Source: Streptomyces formicae (lineage in GTDB: Bacteria; Actinomycetota; Actinomycetes; Streptomycetales; Streptomycetaceae). Taken from it: a stretch of 64,000 nt of DNA. The DNA lies in assembly GCF_002556545.1 (NCBI RefSeq), contig NZ_CP022685.1, forward strand, positions 2,294,001 to 2,358,000, given 5' to 3'. The position numbers were made by a program, and so were the translations under genes. Positions 25,734-34,942 of the stretch are shown here, in pieces; position 1 is the first letter of the stretch, and every line of letters starts with the position of its first letter. The notes beneath the pieces are model-generated. The model searched no databases. It had not been told where the DNA came from and saw only the letters and a program-made list of their open reading frames with translations.

Positions 25734-27296
25734 CTAGCCCTCGAGCACCCCAGCCACCGCCCCCACCGGATCCACATCCGCCTCCCCCTCCGGCCACCAG
25801 TCACCGCCACCCGGCTCACTGAGGTACGGGTACCAGCGGCCGTCCTGGCCGTAGCGGAGTTGGAGGGTGCCCTCCGCGTTGGTGAGGTGGTTGCGGTGGA
25901 TCGTCATGCGAGGGAGGTCCGCCGCCACCAGGGCGCCGCGGGCGCGGTCGAAGGGGCCCGCCGGGGGGTCCCAGGGGGATTCCAGGGTCGCCAGGCCGTC
26001 CTCCGCGCCCTGGCGCCAGGCCGCTGCCGCCCTGGCCAGTTCCTTGGGGGTGCGGTCCACCGAGTCCGCCAGGTCGGTGAACTGGCGGCTGAACGTGCGG
26101 CGGCCCGTCAGGCCGGGGTGGGAGGCCGCCAGGCGCACCGCGTCGTGCCAGGGCTCCATCGCCGAGGGGAAAGGGTCCGCTCCCGTCGTCAGGTACGCGT
26201 GGGCCCGCGCCGCCGTGTCCGTCACCAGGAACTCCAGCGCCGTCGGGTCGGGGGCACCGGGGGTCGTCGGGAGGACCGGGGGGTCGCCCGGGCGGGACGG
26301 GGGTGCGGGTGGGGGCGGGAGGGGAGGGCGGTACGTCGTTGCCAGGGCTTCTCGGGCCAGGGTGCTTGGGAGGGGCGGGGCGGGGGCAGGGGGTTCCGGC
26401 TGTGGCTGGGGCTGGGGCTGGGGCTGTTCGTCGCGGGCCTCGTCCCCTTCGGGCACGGTCTGCGCCGCAGCCCCGGTGGGCATTGGCCGCGCCACGGCCT
26501 CGGTGGGCGTCGTCGGTTCGGGTGGGGACAGGGGTGGGGGTGGGTCGGCCTCGCGGGGGCGGCCCGCGAGGCCGACGCCCGTCAGCGCCTCCCGCTCCTC
26601 CCGCGCCGTCTCCTGCGCGTTGCGGCGCGCCAGTTCGTCGAGGAGGTCCGCCTCCTCGCCGCCGCGCATCAGGAAGAGGACGAAGGGGTCCGCGTCCAGG
26701 AGGCGGGCCGTCTGGTAGGTGAGGGCCGCCGCGTGCTTGCAGGGGTTCCCTCGGTCGGGGCAGCTACAGGATGGGGCCAACTCGCGGCCCGCGGGGAGGA
26801 GTTGGACCCCGGCCCGGTCCGCTGCCGCCGCCAGCGAGCGCGGCATGTCCTTGTCCAGGAGCGCCGCGATGTGCGCGGGGTCCGCGGCCACCACGTCCAG
26901 GAAGCGGGTCCAGTCCTCGGGGGTGAGCGTGCGCAGGCGGAGTTCGGCGCGGTAGGGGCGGGGGCGGCTGCCGTGGACGTACGCGACGATGCGGCCGGGC
27001 GCCACCGTGATCGTGTCCACGGAGCCCTCGCGGGCGTAGGCGCGGCCGCGGGCCAGGCGGGCCTGGTCGAGGGCGGTGTCCTCCAGGGCGCGGATCCACG
27101 CGTTGCCCCACCAGGTCGCGGCGAACGGGACCTCGGGGTCGGTGTGCGCGGGCAGCGCGGGGAAGACGCGGCCGCTGCCCATCCGGCTCGTCTCGCTCAT
27201 CCCGCTGGCCCAGCCGAGACCGTGGCCCCGGCGGGAGCCGTCACCCCGAGGGAAGCCCTCGCGGGTGCCTTCGCCGGAGCCTTCGCGCCGCGTCAC
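25734..27296 (-). CDS. SWIM zinc-finger protein, partner of SNF2 helicase
   Basis: A 520-residue protein. The SWIM motif CSCPDRGNPCKHAAAL (CxC...CxH) lies near residue 180, followed by TYQTARLLDADPFVLF. The N-terminal half (WWGNAWIRALED, RGRAYAREGSVDTITVAPGRI) is typical of SWIM proteins encoded next to SNF2 helicases. A low-complexity stretch of Pro-Gln dipeptides and prolines (about 280-370) separates it from a C-terminal domain. The GTG start overlaps the helicase stop by 3 bp (coupled). It probably helps the helicase bind nucleic acid or protein, but the exact role is unknown. Confidence 0.85.
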   Translation of the reverse strand: MTRREGSGEGTREGFPRGDGSRRGHGLGWASGMSETSRMGSGRVFPALPAHTDPEVPFAATWWGNAWIRALEDTALDQARLARGRAYAREGSVDTITVAPGRIVAYVHGSRPRPYRAELRLRTLTPEDWTRFLDVVAADPAHIAALLDKDMPRSLAAAADRAGVQLLPAGRELAPSCSCPDRGNPCKHAAALTYQTARLLDADPFVLFLMRGGEEADLLDELARRNAQETAREEREALTGVGLAGRPREADPPPPLSPPEPTTPTEAVARPMPTGAAAQTVPEGDEARDEQPQPQPQPQPEPPAPAPPLPSTLAREALATTYRPPLPPPPAPPSRPGDPPVLPTTPGAPDPTALEFLVTDTAARAHAYLTTGADPFPSAMEPWHDAVRLAASHPGLTGRRTFSRQFTDLADSVDRTPKELARAAAAWRQGAEDGLATLESPWDPPAGPFDRARGALVAADLPRMTIHRNHLTNAEGTLQLRYGQDGRWYPYLSEPGGGDWWPEGEADVDPVGAVAGVLEG

Positions 27297-30200
27297 ACCG
27301 TCCTCCTCAGCGCCACCAGGTCCGAAAGCTCCGCGTCCGAGAGTTCGGTGAGGGCCACGTCGCCGCCGTCGCCGAGCACCGCGTCCGCCAACGCCTGCTT
27401 CGCCGCAAGGAGTTCGGCGATGCGGTCCTCCACCGTGCCCTCCGTGATCAACCGGTGCACCTGGACCGGCTGGGTCTGGCCGATGCGGTAGGCGCGGTCG
27501 GTGGCCTGCTCCTCGACCGCCGGGTTCCACCAGCGGTCGTAGTGGATGACGTGGCCCGCGCGGGTCAGGTTCAGGCCCGTGCCCGCCGCTTTCAACGACA
27601 ACAGGAAGACCGGGACCTCGCCCGACTGGAAGCGGTCCACCATCTCCTCGCGGCGCGCCACCGGCGTTCCGCCGTGCAGGAGTTGGGTGCCGATGCCCCG
27701 GGACGAGAGGTGCGCTTCGAGGAGCCGCGCCATCTCCACGTACTGCGTGAAGATCAGGACGGCGCCCGCGCTCTCCGACTCGGTGAGGATCGTGTCGAGG
27801 AGTTCGTCGAGGAGTTCCAGCTTGCCCGAGCGGTTCGGGCTCGCTCCGCCGTCCTTCAGGTACTGCGCCGGGTGGTTGCAGATCTGCTTCAGCGCCATCA
27901 GGAGCTTCATCACCAGGCCGCGCCGCGCCATGCCGTCCGACGCCTCGATGCGGGCGAGCGTCTCGCGCACCACCGCCTCGTAGAGCGAGGCCTGTTCGCG
28001 GGTGAGGGTGACCGGGTGGTCCGTCTCGGTCTTCGGAGGGAGTTCCGGGGCGATGCCGGGGTCGGACTTCTTGCGGCGCAGGAGGAAGGGGCGGACCAGG
28101 CGGGACAGGCGCGCCATCGCCTCGTCGTTCTCGGCGTACTCGCCGCCCTCCGCAAGGCGCGCGTACCGGGCGCGGAACGCCTTCAGCGAGCCGAGCAGGC
28201 CCGGTGTCGTCCAGTCGAGCAGCGCCCAGAGTTCGGAGAGGTTGTTCTCGACGGGCGTGCCGGTGAGTGCGACGCGGGCCTGCGCGGGGATCGCGCGGAG
28301 CGCCTTCGCCGTCGCCGCGTGCGGGTTCTTGACGTGCTGCGCCTCGTCGGCGACCACCAACCCCCAGGTGTGGCCCGCCAGTTCGGTGGCGCTGGTGCGC
28401 ATCGTACCGTACGTCGTGAGGACGAAGCCGCCCGTCAGGCCGGCCAGGGTGCGGGCCGTGCCGTGGAAGCGGCGCACCGGCACGCCGGGCGCGAAGCGTT
28501 CGATCTCCCGCTGCCAGTTGCCGAGCAGCGAGGCCGGGCAGACCACCAGGGTCGGCGCGGTCCCCGCGGCGACGCCGGATCGCGCCCGGTGCAGATGCAG
28601 TGCGATCAGCGTGACCGTCTTGCCGAGGCCCATGTCGTCCGCGAGGCAGCCGCCGAGACCGAGGGACGTCATGCGGTCCAGCCAGGCCAGGCCCCGGAGT
28701 TGGTAGTCGCGCAGCGTCGCCGTGAGGCCGGGCGGCGGCGCGATCGGCGCGGGGTCGCCCGCGAGGCGCTCGCGCAGTCCGGCGAGCGCGCCGACCGGGA
28801 CCGCCGGTACCGGGCGGCCCTCCACCTCAGCCGTGCCGGTGAGCGCGACGGACAGCGCGTCCAGCGGGTCGAGCAGGCCGAGGTCCCGCTTGCGCGCCTT
28901 GCGTACGAGTTCGGGGTCGACCAGCACCCACTGGTCCCGCAGCCGCACCACGGGCCGGGTGGACTCGGCGAGTTCCTCCATCTCCGCCTCGGTCAGCGTC
29001 TCGCCGCCGAGCGCCAACTGCCAGCGGAATTCGAGGAGTTCGTCCGTCTTGAAGAAGTCGAAGTTGTCGGCGGCCGTGCCGGGCGCGGCCCTGACCACGG
29101 CCGTCGCGGTCAGGCCGCGCGTCAGCTTCCTCGGCCAGTGCACGGCGACGCCCGCCGCGCCGAGCCGCGCCGCCGCGGCGGCGAGGAGGTCGTTCAACTC
29201 CTCCTCGTTCAGGGGGAGTACGTCGGGCCGGGGCCGCGCGAGGAGCCGGGCGAGCGGCGGCCACACGCGGGCCGCGCGGCGGATCGCGAGCAGCGTGTCG
29301 ACGCGGGCCCGCGGCCCGAAGTGGTCGGCGCCCGACGACCAGAGCAGCGCGGCGTCCGTGACGAGCGTCGGGTCGGCGAGGCTGTGCACCTGCACGACGG
29401 CGGCCGCGGGGCTCGCCACGGCGGCACGCGGGACTCGCGGCGCCCCGGCCGCACCCCCGTCGGCCCCGTCGGCCCCGTCGGCCCCGTCACGGTCACCCCC
29501 TTCGACACCTTCCGCGTCCGCCCCGTCGAACACCTCGTGCGCCCGTAGGTCCAGCCGCAGCGACACCCGCACCCCGGCGTCCACCCCGGCGGCGACCTCC
29601 GCCGCCCACTCGTGCACGGCCGGGCCGCGCAGCCGCTGGGGCGCGCGGGCCGCGAAGGGCGCGCCGACCGCGTACGCCGCCGCCGGTGTGCGCGGCAGGA
29701 CGTCCACCACCGCGTCGACGAAGGCCCTGACCAGCGCGAACGGCTCCGGCACCCGGAGCGGCCCGGCGCCCGGCAGCGGCACGGCGTGCGCCTCCGCGGG
29801 CAGCGCGGCGGCGATCCCCCGCAGCTGCCTGACGTCCGACTCGTCCAGCGGTCCCGCCCGCCACGCGTCCAGGTCCCCCGCGGCGAGCCCCGGCAGCAGT
29901 CTGCCGCGCGCGGCCAGGTGCAGCGCGTGCCGGGCCGCGGCGGCCCAACAGGCTCCGGCGGGGTGCGGGTGCGCGGTGCGCAACAGGAGCGGGACGGCGT
30001 CGGCCACGGGCAGCAGGAGCGCGTGGACGGTCCTGGCCCTGGCGCCCTTGCCGTGCTTGCGCGCGACGATGAGTTCCTCTTCCCGTGCGGCAGGGAGTTC
30101 GTCCCGTACGGGAGCGTGCTCTTCACGGGCGGCAGACAGCTCGTCACGCACGGAGGGCTGTCCCTCACGCACGGCGGAGCGCCCGTCACGCACGGAGGGC

Positions 30201-30436
30201 TGCCCCTCACGCACGGCAGAGCGCCCGTCACGCACGACAGCACGCCCCCCACGTACGGCAGAACCCCCTCCCCGTACGCCGGAGAGCGCGGCAAGCCCCT
30301 CCCCCCAGAAAGCGACCCGCCCCTCCCTCGGCACCTCCCCCGGCAGGAAGACCGCGGCGCAGCCACGCACCAGCGCCTCCGCGGCCGCAGGCCCCGCAGG
30401 CCACGCCGTCCCGTCCGCCGCCGCCATCCCGTTCAA
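27293..30436 (-). CDS. SNF2-family DEAD/DEAH-type helicase with SNF2-associated domain
   Basis: A 1047-residue ATP-dependent remodelling enzyme or translocase. The N-terminal part carries a bacterial SNF2-associated region, then SNF2_N from about residue 560: ADDMGLGKTVTLIAL (Walker A), LVVADEAQHVKNP (DEAQ box), LTGTPVENNLSELWALLDW. Helicase_C follows: LIFTQYVEMARLLE, LLSLKAAGTGLNLTRAGHV, DRAYRIGQTQPVQVHRL. Residues about 53-122 are an internal Arg/Gly/Glu-rich tandem repeat of a 14-residue unit (period 42 bp), unusual for the family. The adjacent SWIM gene is translationally coupled. Confidence 0.9.
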   Translation of the reverse strand: MNGMAAADGTAWPAGPAAAEALVRGCAAVFLPGEVPREGRVAFWGEGLAALSGVRGGGSAVRGGRAVVRDGRSAVREGQPSVRDGRSAVREGQPSVRDELSAAREEHAPVRDELPAAREEELIVARKHGKGARARTVHALLLPVADAVPLLLRTAHPHPAGACWAAAARHALHLAARGRLLPGLAAGDLDAWRAGPLDESDVRQLRGIAAALPAEAHAVPLPGAGPLRVPEPFALVRAFVDAVVDVLPRTPAAAYAVGAPFAARAPQRLRGPAVHEWAAEVAAGVDAGVRVSLRLDLRAHEVFDGADAEGVEGGDRDGADGADGADGGAAGAPRVPRAAVASPAAAVVQVHSLADPTLVTDAALLWSSGADHFGPRARVDTLLAIRRAARVWPPLARLLARPRPDVLPLNEEELNDLLAAAAARLGAAGVAVHWPRKLTRGLTATAVVRAAPGTAADNFDFFKTDELLEFRWQLALGGETLTEAEMEELAESTRPVVRLRDQWVLVDPELVRKARKRDLGLLDPLDALSVALTGTAEVEGRPVPAVPVGALAGLRERLAGDPAPIAPPPGLTATLRDYQLRGLAWLDRMTSLGLGGCLADDMGLGKTVTLIALHLHRARSGVAAGTAPTLVVCPASLLGNWQREIERFAPGVPVRRFHGTARTLAGLTGGFVLTTYGTMRTSATELAGHTWGLVVADEAQHVKNPHAATAKALRAIPAQARVALTGTPVENNLSELWALLDWTTPGLLGSLKAFRARYARLAEGGEYAENDEAMARLSRLVRPFLLRRKKSDPGIAPELPPKTETDHPVTLTREQASLYEAVVRETLARIEASDGMARRGLVMKLLMALKQICNHPAQYLKDGGASPNRSGKLELLDELLDTILTESESAGAVLIFTQYVEMARLLEAHLSSRGIGTQLLHGGTPVARREEMVDRFQSGEVPVFLLSLKAAGTGLNLTRAGHVIHYDRWWNPAVEEQATDRAYRIGQTQPVQVHRLITEGTVEDRIAELLAAKQALADAVLGDGGDVALTELSDAELSDLVALRRTV
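30071..30280. repeat. 42-bp tandem repeat inside the SNF2 gene
   Basis: Encodes the repeated VRDGRSAVREGQPS unit, a 42-bp period built from two similar 21-bp halves. About two clear 42-bp copies are followed by degenerate 21-bp halves. It keeps the reading frame, so length variation between strains would change only the protein linker. Confidence 0.75.
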
Positions 30437-30532
30437 CCTCTGTTCGGCTCGTGCTCAGCCTCTGCTCGTTCCCCGCACGCCACCCTAGGCCAGACTCGGG
30501 CGGCCCTTCCCCGACGCCGGGCAGAGTCCGGG

Positions 30533-30547
30533 TAGGAAAGTTTCCTA
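30533..30547. promoter_or_regulatory. Perfect 15-bp palindrome, probable operator
   Basis: TAGGAAA-G-TTTCCTA is a perfect 7-1-7 inverted repeat in the divergent gap between the SNF2 gene (minus) and the metallophosphoesterase gene (plus), 110 bp upstream of the latter's ATG. It is much richer in A and T than its surroundings, as expected for a repressor or activator site. The same motif shape occurs, in my memory, upstream of secreted hydrolase genes in Streptomyces. The regulator is not identified. Confidence 0.6.
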
Positions 30548-30656
30548 ACAATAATCCTCCCACCTCCTTGACGCGGTCATGGCATGTCGCCAGGATTCCT
30601 CGGGACGGCCCCGCACCACCCCCACCGGCACCCCCAAGCCGATCTAGGAGACGGAC

Positions 30657-31610
30657 ATGCCGCCCACCCCACGCACCTCGAATTCCCCTGCCCACAAAGC
30701 CCGTTGGGGCATCCCCGTCGCGGCGGGCGGTGCGCTCGCCCTGATCGGCGGCGTGCTCCTCTGGTCGCCCGCCGGAGAGGCCGACGCCACCCCGAAGGCC
30801 GCGCCCAGGGCCGCGTTCACCGCGGTCGCCGCCGGTGACATCGCCGAACAGTGCACGTCGAGCAGCAGCAGCTGCAAGCACCCGAAGACGGCGGCCCTGG
30901 TCAAGCAGATCAACCCGTCGTTCGTGATGACCATGGGCGACAACCAGTACGACGACGCGCGTCTGAAGGACTTCCAGAAGTACTACGACAAGTCCTGGGG
31001 AGCCTTCAAGAGCAAGACCAAGCCCGTCCCCGGCAACCACGAGACGTACGACCCGGCGGGCGCCCTCAAGGGCTACAAGTCCTACTTCGGGTCCGTCGCC
31101 TACCCCGACGGCGAGAGCTACTACAGCTTCGACCAGGGCAACTGGCACTTCATCGCGCTCGACTCCAACAGCTTCGACGACGACGAGCAGATCGACTGGC
31201 TCAAGGACGACCTCGCCGCCAACTCCAAGAAGTGCGTGGCCGCCTACTGGCACCACCCCCTCTACTCCTCGGGCGAGCACGGCAACGACCCGGTGAGCCG
31301 CCCGGTGTGGAAGCTGCTCTACGACAACAAGGCCGAGCTGGTCCTGAACGGCCACGACCACCACTACGAGCGGTTCGCCCCGCAGAACCCGGACGGCAAG
31401 GCCGACGCCAACGGCATCGTCGAGCTGCTCGGCGGCATGGGCGGCGCCAATCCGTACGACATCGAGGAAGTCCAGCCCAACAGCCAGAAGCGGATCACCG
31501 ACACCTTCGGCGTCGTCAAGCTGAACTTCACCGACACCGGCTTCTCCTGGAACCTCGTCGCCACGGACGGCTCCACGAAGGACACCAGCCCGAACTACAC
31601 CTGCCGCTGA
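30657..31610 (+). CDS. Secreted metallophosphoesterase (purple-acid-phosphatase-like)
   Basis: A 317-residue exported hydrolase. An N-terminal membrane or signal segment (GGALALIGGVLLWSPAG) is followed by a calcineurin-like domain. The metal motifs are complete: AAGDIAEQC, MGDNQYDD, VPGNHETYD, AYWHHPLYSS and NGHDHHYERF. It would release phosphate from organic phosphates outside the cell. The ATG is preceded by GGAG 7 bp upstream. It is the first of three genes in the same direction (MFS after 19 bp, then the TolB-like gene with overlap). Confidence 0.88.
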   Translation: MPPTPRTSNSPAHKARWGIPVAAGGALALIGGVLLWSPAGEADATPKAAPRAAFTAVAAGDIAEQCTSSSSSCKHPKTAALVKQINPSFVMTMGDNQYDDARLKDFQKYYDKSWGAFKSKTKPVPGNHETYDPAGALKGYKSYFGSVAYPDGESYYSFDQGNWHFIALDSNSFDDDEQIDWLKDDLAANSKKCVAAYWHHPLYSSGEHGNDPVSRPVWKLLYDNKAELVLNGHDHHYERFAPQNPDGKADANGIVELLGGMGGANPYDIEEVQPNSQKRITDTFGVVKLNFTDTGFSWNLVATDGSTKDTSPNYTCR

Positions 31611-31629
31611 GGCCGTCGGGAGCACCGCG

Positions 31630-32901
31630 ATGTACCTCGCATCCACCGGCGCCCTCGCCCAGGGCGACCCGGCCGCCAAGGCCCCGGAGCAGTCCGAGGT
31701 CCGACGCGGCCGGGTCGCGGGGCCCGTCCTCGCGCTCGGCGCCGTCAGCCTCGTCACCGACATCTCCTCGGAGATGGTCACCGCCGTCCTGCCGCTCTAC
31801 TTCGTCCTCCAACTCGGCCTCTCCCCGCTCCAGTTCGGCTTCCTGGACGGGCTCTACAACGGCGTGACCGCCCTGGTTCGCCTCGCGGGCGGATACGCCG
31901 CGGACCGGGGCGGTCGGCACAAGCTCGTGGCGGGCGGCGGCTACGCCCTCTCCGCGCTCTCCCGGCTCGGGCTGCTGCTCGCGGGCGGCGCCACCGCGGG
32001 CATCGGCGCGGCGCTCGCCGCCGACCGCGTCGGCAAGGGCGTGCGGACCGCGCCGCGCGACGCGCTGATCTCGCTGAGCAGTCCGCCCGACGCACTCGGC
32101 CGCGCCTTCGGCGTGCACCGGGCGATGGACACCACGGGCGCGCTGCTCGGGCCGCTCGCCGCGTTCGCGCTCCTGTGGGCGACGGCGGACGCGTACGACG
32201 CCGTGTTCGTGGTCAGCTTCTGCTTCGGGCTGCTCGGCGTACTGATGCTGATGGCGTTCGTCCCGAGCCGGCCGCACCAGCACACCGGCGCCCCGGCCCG
32301 GCCCGTGGCCAAGCCCCCCGGCAAGGCGCTCGACCTGCTGCGCGTGCCCGCCTTCCGGCGGATCCTCGGTGCCGCGGCCCTGCTCGGCGCGGCCACCATC
32401 GGCGACGCGTTCCTCTACCTCCTCCTCCAGCGGCGGCTCGACTTCGCCATCTCGTGGTTCCCGCTGCTCCCACTCGGCGCCGCCGCGGTCTACCTGCTGC
32501 TCGCGATCCCCGCGGGGCGGCTGGCCGACCGCACCGGGCGGCGCGTGCCGTTCCTCGCCGGGCACGCGGCCCTGCTCGGCGGGTACGTCCTGCTGCTCGC
32601 GCCCACCGAAGGATGGCCCCTGCTCATCGGCGTACTCCTGCTGCTCGGCGTCTTCTACGCCGCGACGGACGGGGTCCTGATGGCCCTGGTCACCCCCGTC
32701 GTGGCCCCCGAACGCCGGGCCAGCGGCATGGCCGTACTCCAGACCGGACAGGCCATCGCCCGGCTGGTCGCCGCCGCCGGATTCGGCGCCGCGTGGACGC
32801 TGTGGGGCGTGGCACCCGCGCTGACCTGCGCGTGCGTCGCGCTCACCGCGGCGCTCGCCGGGGCGGCCGTCCTGCTCCCCCGAACCGAGAGGCAGGCATG
32901 A
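31630..32901 (+). CDS. MFS transporter in metallophosphoesterase operon
   Basis: A 423-residue, 12-helix major facilitator. The first helix carries LVTDISSEMVTAVLPLYF, a motif of a distinct MFS subgroup. A cytoplasmic loop ADRGGRHKLVAGGGY follows TM2, and a central loop near 210-225 is basic. Its position between a phosphoesterase and a TolB-like protein suggests transport of a product or ligand of the pathway, but the substrate is unknown. The stop overlaps the next start (ATGA). Confidence 0.82.
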   Translation: MYLASTGALAQGDPAAKAPEQSEVRRGRVAGPVLALGAVSLVTDISSEMVTAVLPLYFVLQLGLSPLQFGFLDGLYNGVTALVRLAGGYAADRGGRHKLVAGGGYALSALSRLGLLLAGGATAGIGAALAADRVGKGVRTAPRDALISLSSPPDALGRAFGVHRAMDTTGALLGPLAAFALLWATADAYDAVFVVSFCFGLLGVLMLMAFVPSRPHQHTGAPARPVAKPPGKALDLLRVPAFRRILGAAALLGAATIGDAFLYLLLQRRLDFAISWFPLLPLGAAAVYLLLAIPAGRLADRTGRRVPFLAGHAALLGGYVLLLAPTEGWPLLIGVLLLLGVFYAATDGVLMALVTPVVAPERRASGMAVLQTGQAIARLVAAAGFGAAWTLWGVAPALTCACVALTAALAGAAVLLPRTERQA

Positions 32902-33980
32902 CCTCGCTCCCCTCCGCACCCTCCGCTCCCTCCCCGCCCTCCGCGGGACCGCGGTCGCTGCGCGCCCGGATCGTCGCCGTCGCGGTGGCCGCCGCCGTTC
33001 TCGCGGGCGTCGCCGTGGCGTACACCCTGCACGCCTCCCAGCGCGCCCAGTCGGCCGACACCGCATCGGAGTTCGGCCTCGACCAGGGTCACCTCTACTT
33101 CCGCAGCACCGAAGCGGGCGCGGGCCGGGTCGCCCGCCTGCCCGCACCGGACGGGGCGGCCCGCAAGGCCGGGACCACCCGCGCCTCGACCACCTCCCGC
33201 AAGGACGCCCGCACCACGGGAGGCCCCTCCTGCGAGCGCTTCTACGCCGCCGCGGGCACCGGCCTCTGCCTCCAGCGCCGCGCCGGGATCCCGCCCAAGT
33301 CGTACGCCGTCGTCCTGGACGAGCACCTGCGCGAGAAGCGCCGCATCGCGCTCACCGGCATCCCCAACAGGGCGCGCGTCTCGGCGTCGGGCCGGATGCT
33401 GTCCTGGACGATGTTCGCCACCGGCGACTCCTACGCGGGCTCGTCCTTCTCCACCCGCACCTCGATCCTCGACACCCGCACCGGCTACCTGATCAAGAAC
33501 ATGGAGGAGATCCCCCTCACCGTCGAAGGCCGCCGCTACCACGCGCCCGACGTCAACTACTGGGGCGTCACCTTCGCCGACGACGACAACCGCTTCTACG
33601 CGACCGTCTCGACCAAGGGCAAGACCTACCTCGTGCGCGGCGACATGAAGAAGTGGGCGGCGACCGCGCTGCGCACGAACGTCGAATGCCCCTCCCTCTC
33701 CCCCGACAACACCCGCATCGCCTTCAAGAAGCGGGTGCGCGAGGGGACTCGGGACCCGTGGCGGCTGTACGTGCTGGACCTGCACACCATGCGGGAACAC
33801 CCGTTGGCGGAGCGGCGCAGCGTCGACGACCAGGCCGCCTGGCTGGACGACGGCACCCTGGCGTACGCCCTGCCGGGCGAGGGCGGGCGCAAGCAGGACA
33901 TCTGGTCGACGCCCGCCGACGGCTCGGGAGAGCCCACGCTGCGGGTACGGGGCGGGAGTTCACCGGCGGCGGTGCGCTGA
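32898..33980 (+). CDS. Membrane-anchored TolB-like beta-propeller protein
   Basis: A 360-residue protein. One N-terminal membrane helix (about 22-45, RIVAVAVAAAVLAGVAVAYTLHA) is followed by an extracytoplasmic domain rich in WD/TolB-like repeats (SPDNTRIAFKKRV and DDQAAWLDDGTLAYALPGEGG, plus others). Such proteins usually bind partners at the cell envelope. It is translationally coupled to the MFS gene, so it is the third member of that operon. No enzyme motif is visible. Confidence 0.78.
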   Translation: MTSLPSAPSAPSPPSAGPRSLRARIVAVAVAAAVLAGVAVAYTLHASQRAQSADTASEFGLDQGHLYFRSTEAGAGRVARLPAPDGAARKAGTTRASTTSRKDARTTGGPSCERFYAAAGTGLCLQRRAGIPPKSYAVVLDEHLREKRRIALTGIPNRARVSASGRMLSWTMFATGDSYAGSSFSTRTSILDTRTGYLIKNMEEIPLTVEGRRYHAPDVNYWGVTFADDDNRFYATVSTKGKTYLVRGDMKKWAATALRTNVECPSLSPDNTRIAFKKRVREGTRDPWRLYVLDLHTMREHPLAERRSVDDQAAWLDDGTLAYALPGEGGRKQDIWSTPADGSGEPTLRVRGGSSPAAVR

Positions 33981-34020
33981 TCCTCATACGAAGCTGATCC
34001 TCATACGAAAATGAGGTGCG
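33976..34020. repeat. 17-bp direct repeat with small hairpin downstream of the TolB-like gene
   Basis: GCTGATCCTCATACGAA occurs twice in tandem starting near 33979. The second copy runs into CCTCAT-ACGAAA-ATGAGG, a 6-bp hairpin. It lies in the 71 bp between the TolB-like gene and the RidA-GNAT gene and may act as a weak terminator or operator. Confidence 0.55.
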
Positions 34021-34051
34021 GCCGCCGTCCGCCGCACCCCACGATCACTCC

Positions 34052-34933
34052 ATGACCACTGACCGGACCGTCGTGCCCACCCTCTTCCCGCCTCCCGGAT
34101 ACGCCCACGCCGCCGTCGTCGAAGCCGGTACCCGCCTCGCCTTCATGGCGGGTTCCGTCCCGCTGGACCCCGAGGGCAAGCTCGTCGGCGAGGGTGACGT
34201 GGCGCGCCAGACCGAGCAGGTGATCGCCAATCTCGACGAGGCGCTGCGCGCGGTCGGCAGCGACCTGTCGCAGGTCGTGGCCAGCACGGTGTACGTGGTC
34301 AGCACCGAACCCGCCCTGCTGAGCGAGGCGTGGGAGGTGGTCCGCGGGACCGACCTGCACGCGGGCCCGCACACCTCGACGCTGCTCGGCACGGCCTGCC
34401 TGGGCTACCCGGGCCAGCTGGTGGAGATCACCGCCACCGCGGTGGTCCCCGACGGACCCCGGGCCGAGGAGGCGGCGGCCGCCGTGGACGACGTCGCCCT
34501 GCGCCTGGCCACCGAGGCCGACGGCGCGGCCGTCGCCGACGTCTATCTGCGCTCCTTCGACGCCGCCCTGCCGAGCGTGCGCAGGGCCCACTCCGCCGCC
34601 GCGGTGCGGGAGTTCTTCCAGCACGTCGTCGTGGTGCGCGGCAGCACCTGGATCGCGGAGGCCGGGGGCGAGGCCGTCGGCATGATGGTGCTCGACGGCG
34701 ACGAGCTGAGCCAGCTCTACCTCGCCCCCGAGTGGCGGGGGCGAGGCATCGGCGACCGGTTCGTGGCACTGGCCAAGGAGCGGTGCCCGGCGGGGCTCTG
34801 GCTCCGTACGTTCCAGGTCAACGGCCCGGCGCACCGCTTCTACGAACGCCACGGCTTCGTGGCGACCGAGCGGACGGACGGCTCGGGCAACGAGGAGCGC
34901 GAGCCGGACGTCCGCTACGACTGGCGCCCGTAG
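34052..34933 (+). CDS. RidA-like/GNAT acetyltransferase fusion protein
   Basis: A 293-residue two-domain protein. Residues 1-134 form a YjgF/RidA domain (MAGSVPLDPEGKLVGEGDVARQTEQVIANLDEAL and VASTVYVV, ending LVEITATAVV). Residues about 150-285 form a GNAT N-acetyltransferase (LYLAPEWRGRGIGDRFVALA gives the acetyl-CoA loop, then VNGPAHRFYERHGF). The Rid domain has PHTST where active imine deaminases carry the catalytic Arg, so deaminase activity is doubtful. The ATG at 34052 is chosen, and a longer in-frame start is weaker. The fusion suggests a link between reactive-enamine handling and acetylation. Confidence 0.85.
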   Translation: MTTDRTVVPTLFPPPGYAHAAVVEAGTRLAFMAGSVPLDPEGKLVGEGDVARQTEQVIANLDEALRAVGSDLSQVVASTVYVVSTEPALLSEAWEVVRGTDLHAGPHTSTLLGTACLGYPGQLVEITATAVVPDGPRAEEAAAAVDDVALRLATEADGAAVADVYLRSFDAALPSVRRAHSAAAVREFFQHVVVVRGSTWIAEAGGEAVGMMVLDGDELSQLYLAPEWRGRGIGDRFVALAKERCPAGLWLRTFQVNGPAHRFYERHGFVATERTDGSGNEEREPDVRYDWRP

Positions 34934-34942
34934 CGCAGCCGT

